34,866 nucleotides of DNA from Bacteroidota bacterium (GCA_023399595.1 JAEWOR010000010.1:1-34866), one strand, 5' to 3'. Positions 6,149-14,725 are shown, numbered from the stretch's first letter. The notes: a model not told the origin generated them from the letters alone. Numbers and translations are program-made.

Positions 6149-8299
6149 TTAGTCAACCACTTTAAAATCCAGTTGTTTTTGGATGAGATTTACTTTTACC
6201 ACTTTAATTTTAATTTCGTCGCCTAATTGATATTTTTTACCATGACGAATTCCATAAACTGCGTGAGATTTGGCATCAAACATATAAGAATCGTCCATTA
6301 AATCTCTTAATTTTATTAAACCTTCAGCGCCATTTTCAGGAATTTCTACCCAGAAACCAAATTCTGCTACTCCAGAGATAATTCCTGTAAAGGTTTCTCC
6401 AAGGTGTTTTTCCATAAATTTCACCTGCATAAACTTAATAGAATCTCTTTCTGCGTCTGCTGCCAATCTTTCTTGAGCGCTACAATGTTTAGCTTTTTCT
6501 TCTACATCCGCTCTGTTGGTTGATTTTCCTCCGTCCAAATAATGTTGCAATAAACGATGGGCAATTAAATCCGGATATCTACGAATAGGAGAGGTGAAGT
6601 GCGAATAATAGGCGAATCCTAAACCATAATGTCCGATAGGATCTGTGGAATAAACCGCTTTACTCATACTTCTCATGGCTAAAGTTTCAATCATATTTTC
6701 TTCTCCTTTACCTTGAACGTCTTTTAAAAGTCGGTTCATAGATTCTGCAACATGTTTGGATGAAGAAATATTCATTTTATAACCAAAAGTAGCTACAAAA
6801 TCTCTCAAAGCTTCTAGTTTGGAAGGATCTGGATCGGCGTGAACTCTATAAATAAAGGTATTATTTGTAATTTCTCCTTTAGAAGTTAAAGAAATATATT
6901 CTGAAACTTTTCTGTTCGCCAACAGCATAAATTCCTCAATAAGATGGTTGGAATCTTTGCTTACTTTAAAATAAACACCAATAGGTTCATTATTTTCGTC
7001 TAAATTAAAACGAACTTCACTTCTATCGAAAGTTATGGCACCATTTTTAATTCTTTTAGCTCTTAAAATTTTTGCCAGTTCATCTAATTTCAAGATTTCT
7101 TCCGTTAAATCTCCTTGTTTGGTTTCTATTCTTTCCTGCGCTTCTTCATAAGAAAATCTTCTATCGGAATGAATAACGGTTCTTCCGAACCATTGTTTTT
7201 GAACTTCAGCTTTATCATTCAATTCAAAAACGGCAGAAAAAGTATATTTATCTTCATGAGGACGAAGTGAACAAACATCATTGCTTAAAACCTCTGGAAG
7301 CATTGGTACAACGCGGTCTACCAAATAAACCGAAGTGGCACGGTTATAAGCTTCATCATCTAAAATACTTCCTGGAGTAACGTAATGCGATACATCTGCA
7401 ATATGAACACCAATTTCCCAATTTCCATTTTTAAGTTGACGGATTGATAAAGCATCATCAAAATCTTTGGCATCTTTTGGATCTATGGTAAAAGTGCATA
7501 TATCTCGCATGTCCCAACGTTTAGAAATTTCTTCTGAGGAAATGCTTCTGTCAATATTATCTGCTTCTCTTTCCACTTCTTCAGGGAAAGAGTAGGGAAG
7601 TCCGTATTCTGCGAGAATAGAATGAATTTCGGTTTCGTGTTCACCTGGAGCACCTAAAACTCTTACAATTTCTCCTTCTGGGTTTTTATCACCGGCTTTC
7701 CAGCCAGTCATTTTCACAACAACTTTATCGCCGTCTTTTGCTTCATTAAATTTAGATTTAGGGATAAAAATATCTGTATTAATCGTTTTTTTATCACAAA
7801 CTACAAAAGCAAAATCTTTATGTTTAATCTCTTGAAAAGTTCCTACAAATTTTTCTCTTTGTCTTTCTAAAACCTCTAAAACAGAACCTTCTAACTTTTT
7901 ACCTTTGTAATGATAAGTAACAATTAAAACTTTATCACCTTGAAGAGCGTCTTTTACATTTTTAGAATGCACAAATACATCATCTTCTAAACCATCTACT
8001 TTTACATAAGCGTTTCCTGCTTGATTAAAATCTATAATCCCAGTAAGAGTTCCAGCAATTTTAAGATTAACAATGTATTTTCCTTTTTCTACTTCCTGAA
8101 TTTTTTCTTGAGACAAAAGTTTATGAAGTGCTTGTATTACCAATTCTCTTTGTCTTGGGTTTTTATAATCTATACCATCCGCAATTTGCTTATAGTTGTA
8201 TATTTTGTTTGATTTTTCGTTCATGAAACGGAGGATTAACCTACCTATTTCCAAAAGTTTTTGGTCATTTTTCTGACTTATATATTTTCTTTTTTTCAT
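6149..8299 (-). CDS. rnr: Ribonuclease R
   Basis: A 716-aa 3'-to-5' exoribonuclease of the RNase II/R family, which degrades structured RNA and takes part in RNA turnover and quality control. In order: an N-terminal helix-turn-helix-like region (about 15-75), two cold-shock/OB domains (about 80-215, with GNAYVKVDGLEDDVFVH and DIFIPKSKF) and the RNB catalytic domain (about 260-590). The metal-binding aspartate cluster is TIDPKDAKDFDDA (271-283), and HIADVSHYV and HFTSPIRRYPDL also lie in RNB. The C-terminal S1 domain (about 625-716) contains GVAEFGFWVEIPE. Length is typical for Bacteroidota RNase R. The lysine-rich start MKKRKYISQ is the first in-frame ATG. It is transcribed alone from a long leader. 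Confidence 0.96.
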   Translation of the reverse strand: MKKRKYISQKNDQKLLEIGRLILRFMNEKSNKIYNYKQIADGIDYKNPRQRELVIQALHKLLSQEKIQEVEKGKYIVNLKIAGTLTGIIDFNQAGNAYVKVDGLEDDVFVHSKNVKDALQGDKVLIVTYHYKGKKLEGSVLEVLERQREKFVGTFQEIKHKDFAFVVCDKKTINTDIFIPKSKFNEAKDGDKVVVKMTGWKAGDKNPEGEIVRVLGAPGEHETEIHSILAEYGLPYSFPEEVEREADNIDRSISSEEISKRWDMRDICTFTIDPKDAKDFDDALSIRQLKNGNWEIGVHIADVSHYVTPGSILDDEAYNRATSVYLVDRVVPMLPEVLSNDVCSLRPHEDKYTFSAVFELNDKAEVQKQWFGRTVIHSDRRFSYEEAQERIETKQGDLTEEILKLDELAKILRAKRIKNGAITFDRSEVRFNLDENNEPIGVYFKVSKDSNHLIEEFMLLANRKVSEYISLTSKGEITNNTFIYRVHADPDPSKLEALRDFVATFGYKMNISSSKHVAESMNRLLKDVQGKGEENMIETLAMRSMSKAVYSTDPIGHYGLGFAYYSHFTSPIRRYPDLIAHRLLQHYLDGGKSTNRADVEEKAKHCSAQERLAADAERDSIKFMQVKFMEKHLGETFTGIISGVAEFGFWVEIPENGAEGLIKLRDLMDDSYMFDAKSHAVYGIRHGKKYQLGDEIKIKVVKVNLIQKQLDFKVVD

Positions 8300-8444
8300 T
8301 TTTTAATTTTAATATTTTACTCATTTCAATACAAGAAATAAGTTTTACTACCATAAAAGTAGTTATTTTATTTGGGTGGGAAATAGAGGGAGGGAAATTC
8401 TGAAAAATGCAATTTTGTGTATGGAAAAATCTTTAATTGCAGTA

Positions 8445-8477
8445 CAAAGGTAAGAAATTCTATTATAAGTCATTCAA
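8445..8477 (-). promoter_or_regulatory. Candidate rnr promoter
   Basis: On the minus strand TTG (8475-8477), a 22-nt spacer and TACCTTTG (8445-8452, full match to TAnnTTTG) resemble a Bacteroidota vegetative promoter. It would give a leader of about 140 nt before the rnr ATG. That leader contains a small ACTAC/GTAGT hairpin near 8350. The remaining 8300-8540 stretch shows no gene. Confidence 0.45.
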
Positions 8478-8540
8478 TATCAATAAAATTTAATGTTTAA
8501 ATTCTTTTACTGCAAAGGTTTAAAAAGTTGACCTCAATAA

Positions 8541-8576
8541 AAAAGAGGCTGTCTCACTTTTGAGACAGCCTCTTTT
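8541..8576 (-). terminator. Strong terminator of rpiB
   Basis: Perfect 16-bp stem (AAAAGAGGCTGTCTCA, 8541-8556; TGAGACAGCCTCTTTT, 8561-8576) with a CTTT loop, starting 5 nt past the rpiB stop. Both strands have T-rich flanks, so it could stop transcription from either side. Confidence 0.9.
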
Positions 8577-8581
8577 TTATT

Positions 8582-9016
8582 TTAGCAAAATGCTATTTTA
8601 TCTACTCTGTTTTGGTGTCTTCCACCTTCAAAATCTGTGGTAAGAAATTTTTCTACAATTTCTAAAGCCAATTCTTTGGCGATAAATCTTGCTGGAAGTG
8701 CTACCATATTGGCGTTGTTATGTTGTTTTGCTAAAGAAGCTAGTTCTGGCATCCAACATAATGCACAACGAATTTTTTGATGTTTGTTAGCAGTAATTTG
8801 TACTCCTTGTCCGCTTCCACAAACTAAAATTCCTAGCTCGTTTTCTCCATTTTCAATGGAAGAAGCTGCAGGATGCACAAAATCTGGATAATCTACACTA
8901 TCCAAAGAATGGGTTCCAAAATCTTGAATTTCATACTGGTCTTGAAGTTGTGTTTTAATATATTCTTTCAACTCGAAACCTGCGTGATCGGCTGCTATTG
9001 CTATTTTTCTTTTCAT
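8582..9016 (-). CDS. rpiB: Ribose-5-phosphate isomerase B
   Basis: A 144-aa RpiB/LacAB-family sugar-phosphate isomerase that interconverts ribose 5-phosphate and ribulose 5-phosphate in the pentose phosphate pathway. It opens with KIAIAADHAGFELKE, and the catalytic cysteine is Cys66 in GILVCGSGQG, at the same number as in E. coli RpiB. Further motifs are RCALCWMPELASLAKQHNNANM and a C-terminal FEGGRHQNRVDKI. Length matches the family. It is the last minus-strand gene before the large gap and is divergent from pgk. A perfect 16-bp terminator follows it. Confidence 0.95.
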   Translation of the reverse strand: MKRKIAIAADHAGFELKEYIKTQLQDQYEIQDFGTHSLDSVDYPDFVHPAASSIENGENELGILVCGSGQGVQITANKHQKIRCALCWMPELASLAKQHNNANMVALPARFIAKELALEIVEKFLTTDFEGGRHQNRVDKIAFC

Positions 9017-9075
9017 TTTTACTTATTTTAAAGTCCGATAATGTCTTTCTTTTTTAAGATGATCTACTTTAAATG

Positions 9076-9083
9076 CAAATTTA
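9076..9083 (-). promoter_or_regulatory. Candidate rpiB -7 box
   Basis: TAAATTTG on the minus strand fully matches TAnnTTTG and lies 60 nt upstream of the rpiB ATG. No clear -33 element was found. Confidence 0.3.
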
Positions 9084-9419
9084 AGTTTTTTTATAATATT
9101 CCTTGAATTTTGTTAGAGCTTTAATAATCGGGTAGGAGCTTAAGAAAGTATTTGATTTAAATCTAAAATATCAAACTTTGTAAAATTGTAGTTTATTTTA
9201 AAATTTGAATACCTTCTTCAATAAGTTTAGAATTCTTTTTTTTATTTAATATAAGTTCTGTTAGTGTGATTTATCTTATAGCAACAACAATCAATCTTAT
9301 TTTTTAATTAATATAAGAAGAAATGAATACAAGAAAGATTATAAAAAAATTAATTTTCAAAACGTTTAAAATCAACATTATACAAAATAAATACTCTTTT
9401 AATTCGTTGTATTTCAAAT

Positions 9420-9760
9420 ATTTAATATTCAATGTGGATAGCTATTGAAACTATTGTGAATAAGTGTGGAAAACTTTTTTAAACTTCTTCTTTTATTCAA
9501 AAGAAAAATTTCTTAATGGATTATTCCTTTCAATTTTCAAACAAAAATATTTTAAAACTTTCCACAAGTCAATATTCATTTTCTTAAGATTTGGATTTTC
9601 CATGTTCATTGAAAATTTGTTTTATTAACAATTGTGGATAAAATATATAAATACATAGTTTTCAATGCATTTTAATATGGATAAACTTGGGAGTAAAAAA
9701 GAAATACTTCGTTATAAATTTTATATTAAAACTTATCCCCAAAACTAACAATACTCAACA
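9420..9760. other. Candidate chromosomal replication origin (oriC): DnaA-box cluster
   Basis: The 886-bp gap 9017-9902 between divergent rpiB and pgk has no gene and is very AT-rich. It contains one exact DnaA box (TGTGGATAA, 9633-9641) and several single-mismatch boxes: 9433-9441 (TGTGGATAG), 9455-9463 (TGTGAATAA), 9465-9473 (TGTGGAAAA), 9676-9684 (TATGGATAA) and 9733-9741 (TTATCCCCA). A two-mismatch site lies at 9558-9566. Stretches near 9230-9340 (TTTAATATAAG, TTAATATAAG) are nearly pure A/T and could unwind. Exact boxes also occur at 11409 and 12301, and parS sites at 12357 and 14295. Genes to the left all run leftward from here. dnaA itself is not in the window. The call is inference from motif density and context. 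Confidence 0.6.
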
Positions 9761-9867
9761 ACAACTATCATTCTATTTTTTTTAAAAGAAAAATATGTAG
9801 ATTAAATGAATGAGGGGATTGGGGGAAAGTATTTCAAAAGTTTACTGTTTTCAAGATTTTAAAATCT

Positions 9868-9875
9868 TACATTTG
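9868..9875 (+). promoter_or_regulatory. Candidate pgk -7 box
   Basis: TACATTTG matches TAnnTTTG and lies 27 nt before the pgk ATG, consistent with a short leader. No strong -33 motif is visible. Confidence 0.45.
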
Positions 9876-9902
9876 TGAAACAAAAAAATTCATCTGTTAT
9901 TT

Positions 9903-11093
9903 ATGAAAACTGTAAAAGATTTCGATTTCAAAAACAAAAAAGCTTTACTAAGAGTAGATTTCAACGTTCCTCAAGACGAAAACCTTAATGTTACAGATAA
10001 TACACGTATTGTAGCGGTAAAACCAACTATTGATAAAATTCTTGCAGATGGAGGTTCTGTGATTATTATGACGCATTTAGGAAGACCAAAAGGAGAAGTA
10101 AACGAAAAATTTTCTTTAAAGAATATTGTTTCTGAAGTTTCTAATGTATTGGGTAAAGAAGTAAGATTTGTAGAAAATTGTATAGGAGAAAATGCCGAAG
10201 CTGCTGCTGAAGCTCTTCAAGCAGGGGAAATTTTATTATTAGAGAATCTTAGATTTCATAATGAGGAAGAAAAAGGTGACAAAGTATTTGCAGAACAGCT
10301 TTCAAAATTAGGAGACGCTTACGTGAATGATGCTTTTGGAACAGCGCACAGAGCTCATGCTTCAACTGCAGTAATTGCTGATTATTTTCCTTCAACTAAG
10401 TTTTTCGGTTTACTAATGGCTAAAGAACTTGAAGCTATTGAAAAAGTTTTGAAGAAAGGGGAGAAGCCTGTAACAGCTATATTAGGAGGATCTAAAGTTT
10501 CAACTAAAATTACCATTATAGAAAATATTTTACCTGCAATTGATAATTTAATTGTTGGTGGAGGAATGGCATTTACATTTATTAAAGCTCTTGGTGGAAA
10601 AATTGGAAATTCACTAGTTGAAGAAGATAAAATGGATTTAGCATTATCTATTTTGGCTAAAGCTAAAGAAAATAATGTAAAAGTATATTTACCCGTAGAT
10701 TCTGTTATTGCTGATAATTTCAGTAATGATGCAGAAATTATGGAAGTAGATATTTATCATATTCCTGAAGGTTGGATGGGATTAGATGCAGGTGTAAAAT
10801 CTAGAGATATTATTAATGATGTAATTTTAAATTCTAGAACAATCCTTTGGAATGGACCAGTAGGTGTTTTTGAAATGTCAAATTTTGCAGATGGAACTAT
10901 AGCTTTAGGTGATTCTATTGCTGAAGCAACAAAACTTGGAGCTTTTTCTCTAGTTGGAGGTGGTGACAGTGTTGCTTTTGTAAAACAATTCGGATATGCG
11001 GACAAAGTTTCTTATGTTTCTACAGGAGGAGGAGCAATGTTAGAAAGTCTTGAAGGTTTGGAACTTCCAGGAGTTGCTGCTATTAATAAATAA
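9903..11093 (+). CDS. pgk: Phosphoglycerate kinase
   Basis: A 396-aa cytosolic glycolytic enzyme that transfers phosphate from 1,3-bisphosphoglycerate to ADP. Family motifs are all present. The substrate-binding N-domain carries LLRVDFNVPQDENLNV (about 15-30), TRIVAVKPTI, MTHLGRPKGE, LLENLRFHNEEE and NDAFGTAHRAHAS. The nucleotide-binding C-domain carries AILGGSKVSTKI, NLIVGGGMAFTF, ILWNGPVGVFEM and SLVGGGDSVAFV. Length is typical. It is a single gene, with a TAnnTTTG box upstream and a strong terminator downstream. It would be the first rightward gene next to the candidate origin. Confidence 0.97.
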   Translation: MKTVKDFDFKNKKALLRVDFNVPQDENLNVTDNTRIVAVKPTIDKILADGGSVIIMTHLGRPKGEVNEKFSLKNIVSEVSNVLGKEVRFVENCIGENAEAAAEALQAGEILLLENLRFHNEEEKGDKVFAEQLSKLGDAYVNDAFGTAHRAHASTAVIADYFPSTKFFGLLMAKELEAIEKVLKKGEKPVTAILGGSKVSTKITIIENILPAIDNLIVGGGMAFTFIKALGGKIGNSLVEEDKMDLALSILAKAKENNVKVYLPVDSVIADNFSNDAEIMEVDIYHIPEGWMGLDAGVKSRDIINDVILNSRTILWNGPVGVFEMSNFADGTIALGDSIAEATKLGAFSLVGGGDSVAFVKQFGYADKVSYVSTGGGAMLESLEGLELPGVAAINK

Positions 11094-11116
11094 AATTTTT
11101 ATTGGAATAATAAAGA

Positions 11117-11145
11117 AAACCGACAAGTAATTGTCGGTTTTTTTT
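11117..11145 (+). terminator. Terminator of pgk
   Basis: Perfect 10-bp stem AAACCGACAA-GTAA-TTGTCGGTTT followed by TTTTTG, 23 nt past the pgk stop. Confidence 0.93.
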
Positions 11146-11408
11146 GTTTTTAAAATTTACATATTACCTTTTCAGGGAAATATAGACTTTATTGTTTCAA
11201 ATGTTAATAAGTAAAATATTTTCGTGAATAAATAATCTAAAATCTTAGTTGATACAATTTTTTATTTTTTTTAATTTAAGAATTATTCAATTTTAAACTT
11301 TTTCTGAACCTCGTATTTCGATTAATTGTTGATCAAAATTTTTTTAGAGGATTCTCAGAGCTTAAGTTTAATTTTACAATTGAAGAATAGAAAGTCTAAA
11401 TTTTTGAC

Positions 11409-11417
11409 TTATCCACA
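11409..11417 (+). other. Exact DnaA box in the pgk-methyltransferase gap
   Basis: TTATCCACA, an exact consensus DnaA box, lies in the 11146-11474 gap between the convergent pgk and methyltransferase genes. That gap is AT-rich and otherwise shows no gene; short ORFs through it have no coding character. Confidence 0.45.
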
Positions 11418-11474
11418 AAAAAATCACAAAATGTTCAAAAATCGACCTTCAGAAATAGCTTTAAAATCGATTTT

Positions 11475-12296
11475 CTACTTTTTTTCGATTACGTATATCA
11501 AACTTGAAAATTCGTTAGAATTTAATGCTTTTACGTTAGAAATCGTTCCGTGAATCATTGCTTTTAGCCAAAAAAGGCTAGATTTCTTATATTTTTCACT
11601 CAACATAGAAATATAATAAGAATCGAGTAGGAGAGGTTTAATTTTTTTTAGATTCCAGTTTTTGTTTTCAGAAATTAAATTTTCCATTCCTTTTTTTGAA
11701 AAATGATAAATATGTCTTGGGACATCATAAGCTGCCCAAAATTCTTTATAGTGTTTTGCATCATAAGAAGTAAAATTGGGAACGGCAATAATTAGAACAC
11801 CTTTATCTTTTAATTTTGAATGAAAAATTTCTAGCATCTCTTTTTGATTTTCCACGTGTTCAAAAACATGCCATAAAGTAATAGCATCTAAAGAATGGTT
11901 TTCAATCTTTCCAAGATCATCAATAATTATCGTTTTTGAAATTTTAGTTTGTGCTACTTTTCTAGCGTCTGTATCAGGTTCAAATCCAAAAGTGGTAAAA
12001 TTATTTTCAATGAATTTTACAAATTCACCTGCGCCACAACCATAATCTAATACTTTAGAATGTTTAGGAATTCTTTCTAAAAGAATATTTTGTTTGTATT
12101 TTAAATTAAAAGATTGTAAAAATTTATATAATTTCTCTTTAAAACTTCCAGAGTCTTGGTGATGAGAAATATAGTCTTCACTCTCGTAATATTTAGAAAT
12201 ATTTTGAGGAATAGGGGTGGTTTTAAAAACTCCTTTTGTATGGGTTTCTATCAATTCAAATTCTTCTTGAGAAAGAAAATGATCTTTAATTTTCAT
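11475..12296 (-). CDS. Class I SAM-dependent methyltransferase
   Basis: A 273-aa protein starting at ATG 12294-12296 (MKIKDHFLSQEEFEL). A GTG four codons upstream is less likely and would overlap a DnaA box. The Rossmann methyltransferase fold is clear. SAM-binding motif I is VLDYGCGAGEFVKFI, followed by the acidic loop GFEPD; then DAITLWHVFEHVENQKEML (motif IV/post-IV region), GVLIIAVPNFTSYD and a C-terminal AYDVPRHIYHFSKKGM. This belongs to the UbiG/type-11/23 methyltransferase group. The substrate cannot be read from the sequence; a small molecule or lipid/polysaccharide precursor is possible. It lies downstream of mnmG with a parS site between them. Confidence 0.85.
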   Translation of the reverse strand: MKIKDHFLSQEEFELIETHTKGVFKTTPIPQNISKYYESEDYISHHQDSGSFKEKLYKFLQSFNLKYKQNILLERIPKHSKVLDYGCGAGEFVKFIENNFTTFGFEPDTDARKVAQTKISKTIIIDDLGKIENHSLDAITLWHVFEHVENQKEMLEIFHSKLKDKGVLIIAVPNFTSYDAKHYKEFWAAYDVPRHIYHFSKKGMENLISENKNWNLKKIKPLLLDSYYISMLSEKYKKSSLFWLKAMIHGTISNVKALNSNEFSSLIYVIEKK

Positions 12297-12300
12297 TGGT

Positions 12301-12309
12301 TTATCCACA
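12301..12309 (+). other. Exact DnaA box upstream of the methyltransferase gene
   Basis: TTATCCACA matches the DnaA box consensus exactly. It sits 5 bp upstream of the methyltransferase ATG and 48 bp from a parS palindrome. Binding here could affect methyltransferase transcription or titrate DnaA. Confidence 0.45.
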
Positions 12310-12356
12310 AACTAACAATAAGTATTTAAAAAAATGGTTTTTTCTTATTTATTCAA

Positions 12357-12372
12357 TGTTTCACGTGAAACA
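12357..12372. other. parS: parS partition site 1
   Basis: TGTTTCACGTGAAACA is a perfect 16-bp palindrome identical to the widespread chromosomal parS consensus bound by ParB. It lies in the 84-bp gap between mnmG and the methyltransferase gene. ParB loads here to build the origin segregation complex with ParA and SMC. Confidence 0.92.
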
Positions 12373-12392
12373 TTCAACGCGTTATTAACAAT

Positions 12393-14255
12393 TTATCTTC
12401 CTAAAAAAATCAATAATACATTGATATCTGCAGGGGAAACTCCACTAATTCTTGAAGCTTGCGCGATAGTTTTAGGTAAAACTTTCATGAATTTTTGCTT
12501 AGCTTCTGCAGAAAGTGAGGAAATTTTGCTGTAATCGAAGTCTTCGGGAATTTTAATATTTTCCATACGGGTAAGTTTGGCAACATTTTCCTTTTCTTTT
12601 TCTATATAACCTTTGTATTTAATATTGATTTCAGCTTGTTCTCTTACTTCTTCATCATATTGCGAAGCAAATTCTTTAATAGACTCTATTTCTTCTAGTT
12701 TTTCTAGATTCATATTAGGTCTTGTTAAGAATTGAGATGCTCTATAAGCTTGATCTACTGGGTTACTTTCAATACTTTCTAGAATTGGATTAATAATTCC
12801 AGGTTTTAAAGAAGTTTCTCTTAAAAAGTTCTCAAGTTCCTGACTTTTAGCTATTTTCTCTTCAACTCTTTTTAATCTTTCCTCTTTAGCTAAGCCTAAT
12901 TCATACGACTTTTCAGTTAATCTAATATCAGCATTATCTTGTCTTAAAAGCAATCTGTATTCTGCTCTAGAAGTGAACATTCTATAAGGTTCCTCAGTTC
13001 CTTTTGTAATTAAATCATCAATTAAAACACCAATATAGGCTTCATCTCTATTAAGGATGAATTCATCTTTATCGTGAACTTTATTATGTGCGTTAATACC
13101 TGCAATAATTCCTTGTCCAGCCGCTTCTTCATAACCTGTTGTTCCATTGATTTGACCTGCAAAATATAAGTTTTCTATCAATTTAGTTTCAAGTGTATGC
13201 TTTAGTTGGGTAGGAGGGAAGTAATCGTATTCTATGGCATATCCTGGTCTGAATACTTTTACATTTTCAAATCCTGGAATTTGCTTCATAGCAGCTATTT
13301 GAACATCTTCAGGTAAAGAAGAACTGAAACCATTTACATAGATTTCAACTGTTTTCCAACCTTCTGGTTCTACAAATAATTGATGTCTATTTCTTTCTGC
13401 AAATCTGTTGATTTTATCTTCAATACTTGGGCAATATCTTGGTCCTAAACTTTGTATTGTTCCGTTAAACATTGGACTTCTATCAAAGCCAGAACGTAGA
13501 ATTTCATGAACTTTTTCATTGGTGTAAGTTATATAGCAGCTTCTTTGTTGGGTAAGCTTTGGAGTATTTAAATAAGAGAATTTTTGAGGATTTTCGTCCC
13601 CTGCTTGTTCTTCCATTTTAGAATAATCTAAACTTCTTCCATCTACTCTTGGTGGAGTACCGGTCTTCATTCTACCAGATTCAAAACCTAAAGAAACCAA
13701 TTGTTCTGTGATTCCATAAGCTCTAGGCTCACCCATTCTACCACCGCCTAATTGTTTATCACCCACGTGAATTAAACCATTTAAGAAAGTTCCATTGGTT
13801 AACACCACAGATTTTCCTTTAATTTTAATACCGAGTGAAGTAACAACTCCTACAACCTTGTTATTCTCAATGATAAGGCTTTTTACCATATCTTGAAAAA
13901 AGTCCAAATTTGTAGTGTTTTCTAATGCGAGACGCCATTCTTCTGCGAACAACATACGGTCATTCTGAGTTCTTGGTGACCACATCGCAGGACCTTTAGA
14001 AAGATTAAGCATTTTGAATTGTATAGCAGATTTATCCGCTATAATACCCGAATAACCACCTAAAGCATCTATTTCTCTTACAATTTGTCCTTTTGCAATA
14101 CCACCCATTGCTGGGTTACAGCTCATTTGTCCAATGGTTTGCATGTTCATGGTAACCATTAAAGTTTTAGAGCCTAAATTAGCCGCCGCAGCTGCTGCTT
14201 CACAACCTGCGTGACCAGCTCCAACTACAATGACATCGTATATTTCTGAAATCAT
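12393..14255 (-). CDS. mnmG: tRNA uridine-5-carboxymethylaminomethyl modification enzyme MnmG (GidA)
   Basis: A 620-aa FAD-dependent enzyme. With MnmE it installs the 5-carboxymethylaminomethyl group on wobble U34 of certain tRNAs. The N-terminal FAD Rossmann motif is VIVVGAGHAGCEAAAAAA (about 8-25). Conserved MnmG stretches follow: MSCNPAMGGIAKGQIVREID, GRMKTGTPPRVDGRSLD, FAGQINGTTGYEEAAGQG and MFTSRAEYRLLLRQDNAD. The helical C-terminal domain ends in LPKTIAQASRISGVSPADI, as in the family. Length is normal (E. coli 629). A parS site lies on each side of the gene. gidA is a classical origin-linked gene in many bacteria, which agrees with the origin call at 9.4-9.8 kb. Confidence 0.97.
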   Translation of the reverse strand: MISEIYDVIVVGAGHAGCEAAAAAANLGSKTLMVTMNMQTIGQMSCNPAMGGIAKGQIVREIDALGGYSGIIADKSAIQFKMLNLSKGPAMWSPRTQNDRMLFAEEWRLALENTTNLDFFQDMVKSLIIENNKVVGVVTSLGIKIKGKSVVLTNGTFLNGLIHVGDKQLGGGRMGEPRAYGITEQLVSLGFESGRMKTGTPPRVDGRSLDYSKMEEQAGDENPQKFSYLNTPKLTQQRSCYITYTNEKVHEILRSGFDRSPMFNGTIQSLGPRYCPSIEDKINRFAERNRHQLFVEPEGWKTVEIYVNGFSSSLPEDVQIAAMKQIPGFENVKVFRPGYAIEYDYFPPTQLKHTLETKLIENLYFAGQINGTTGYEEAAGQGIIAGINAHNKVHDKDEFILNRDEAYIGVLIDDLITKGTEEPYRMFTSRAEYRLLLRQDNADIRLTEKSYELGLAKEERLKRVEEKIAKSQELENFLRETSLKPGIINPILESIESNPVDQAYRASQFLTRPNMNLEKLEEIESIKEFASQYDEEVREQAEINIKYKGYIEKEKENVAKLTRMENIKIPEDFDYSKISSLSAEAKQKFMKVLPKTIAQASRISGVSPADINVLLIFLGR

Positions 14256-14294
14256 TTTATTAAAATGTATTTAAAAGATGTGAAATTTGTGAAA

Positions 14295-14310
14295 TGTTTC
14301 ACGTGAAACA
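14295..14310. other. parS: parS partition site 2
   Basis: A second copy of TGTTTCACGTGAAACA, identical to the site at 12357-12372, in the 59-bp gap between ybeY and mnmG. The two sites are 1.9 kb apart and bracket mnmG. Confidence 0.92.
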
Positions 14311-14314
14311 TTGT

Positions 14315-14725
14315 TTAGTTTTCAAACCTTTTTAAGTAAAAATCTTCTTTTGATCGCATCTCAAAAATTTCTTCTTCTGTCTTATCTTTATAACCACAAA
14401 GGTGTAGAATTCCATGTGCAAGGACTCTTCTAAGTTCTTCTTCGTGGTTTTTGGATAGGGTAGAAGCGTTATCTGAAATGCGCTGCAAAGATACAAAAAT
14501 CTCACCGTTTATAGTTTTGCCCCTTACATTATCAAAAGTGATGATATCTGTATAATAATCGTGTTGAAGATAGTCTTGATTGACTTTAAGAATATAGGCA
14601 TCATCACAAAAAATATAATTAATTTCGCCCACCTTTTTATTTTCTTCAATAATTAAATTTTCTAACCAAGGAATATAGTTTTTACTCACTGTTTCCGGTA
14701 GACTTTCATAGAAAAATTGTATCAT
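14315..14725 (-). CDS. ybeY: Endoribonuclease YbeY (rRNA maturation factor)
   Basis: A 136-aa UPF0054/YbeY protein, a metal-dependent endoribonuclease involved in 16S rRNA 3' maturation and ribosome quality control. Conserved parts are INYIFCDDAYILKVNQDYL, YYTDIITFDN and the metal site LAHGILHLCGYKDKTEEE (103-119). The usual motif is HxxxH followed by GYxH. Here His104 and His108 are present but the third ligand position is Asp114. I recall the GYKDK form from other Bacteroidota, so it is probably functional with an altered ligand set. It starts 4 nt after the patatin stop and is probably the last gene of the tdk-murF/alr-patatin-ybeY run. Confidence 0.92.
   Translation of the reverse strand: MIQFFYESLPETVSKNYIPWLENLIIEENKKVGEINYIFCDDAYILKVNQDYLQHDYYTDIITFDNVRGKTINGEIFVSLQRISDNASTLSKNHEEELRRVLAHGILHLCGYKDKTEEEIFEMRSKEDFYLKRFEN

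Noticed and set aside
5968..6156. Minus-strand ORF of 62 codons between rnr and the CBS gene
   Set aside because: It lies over the inverted repeat and terminator and has no recognisable protein character.
9017..9902. Hidden tRNA, riboswitch or small protein gene in the rpiB-pgk gap
   Set aside because: No cloverleaf, GTTCGA-like T-arm, known aptamer pattern or open frame of note was found; AT content and DnaA boxes explain it better as an origin.
12334..12534. Plus-strand ORF of 66 codons (MVFSYLFNVSRETFNALL...)
   Set aside because: It runs antisense over the mnmG 3' end and its NVSRETF stretch is just the parS palindrome translated.
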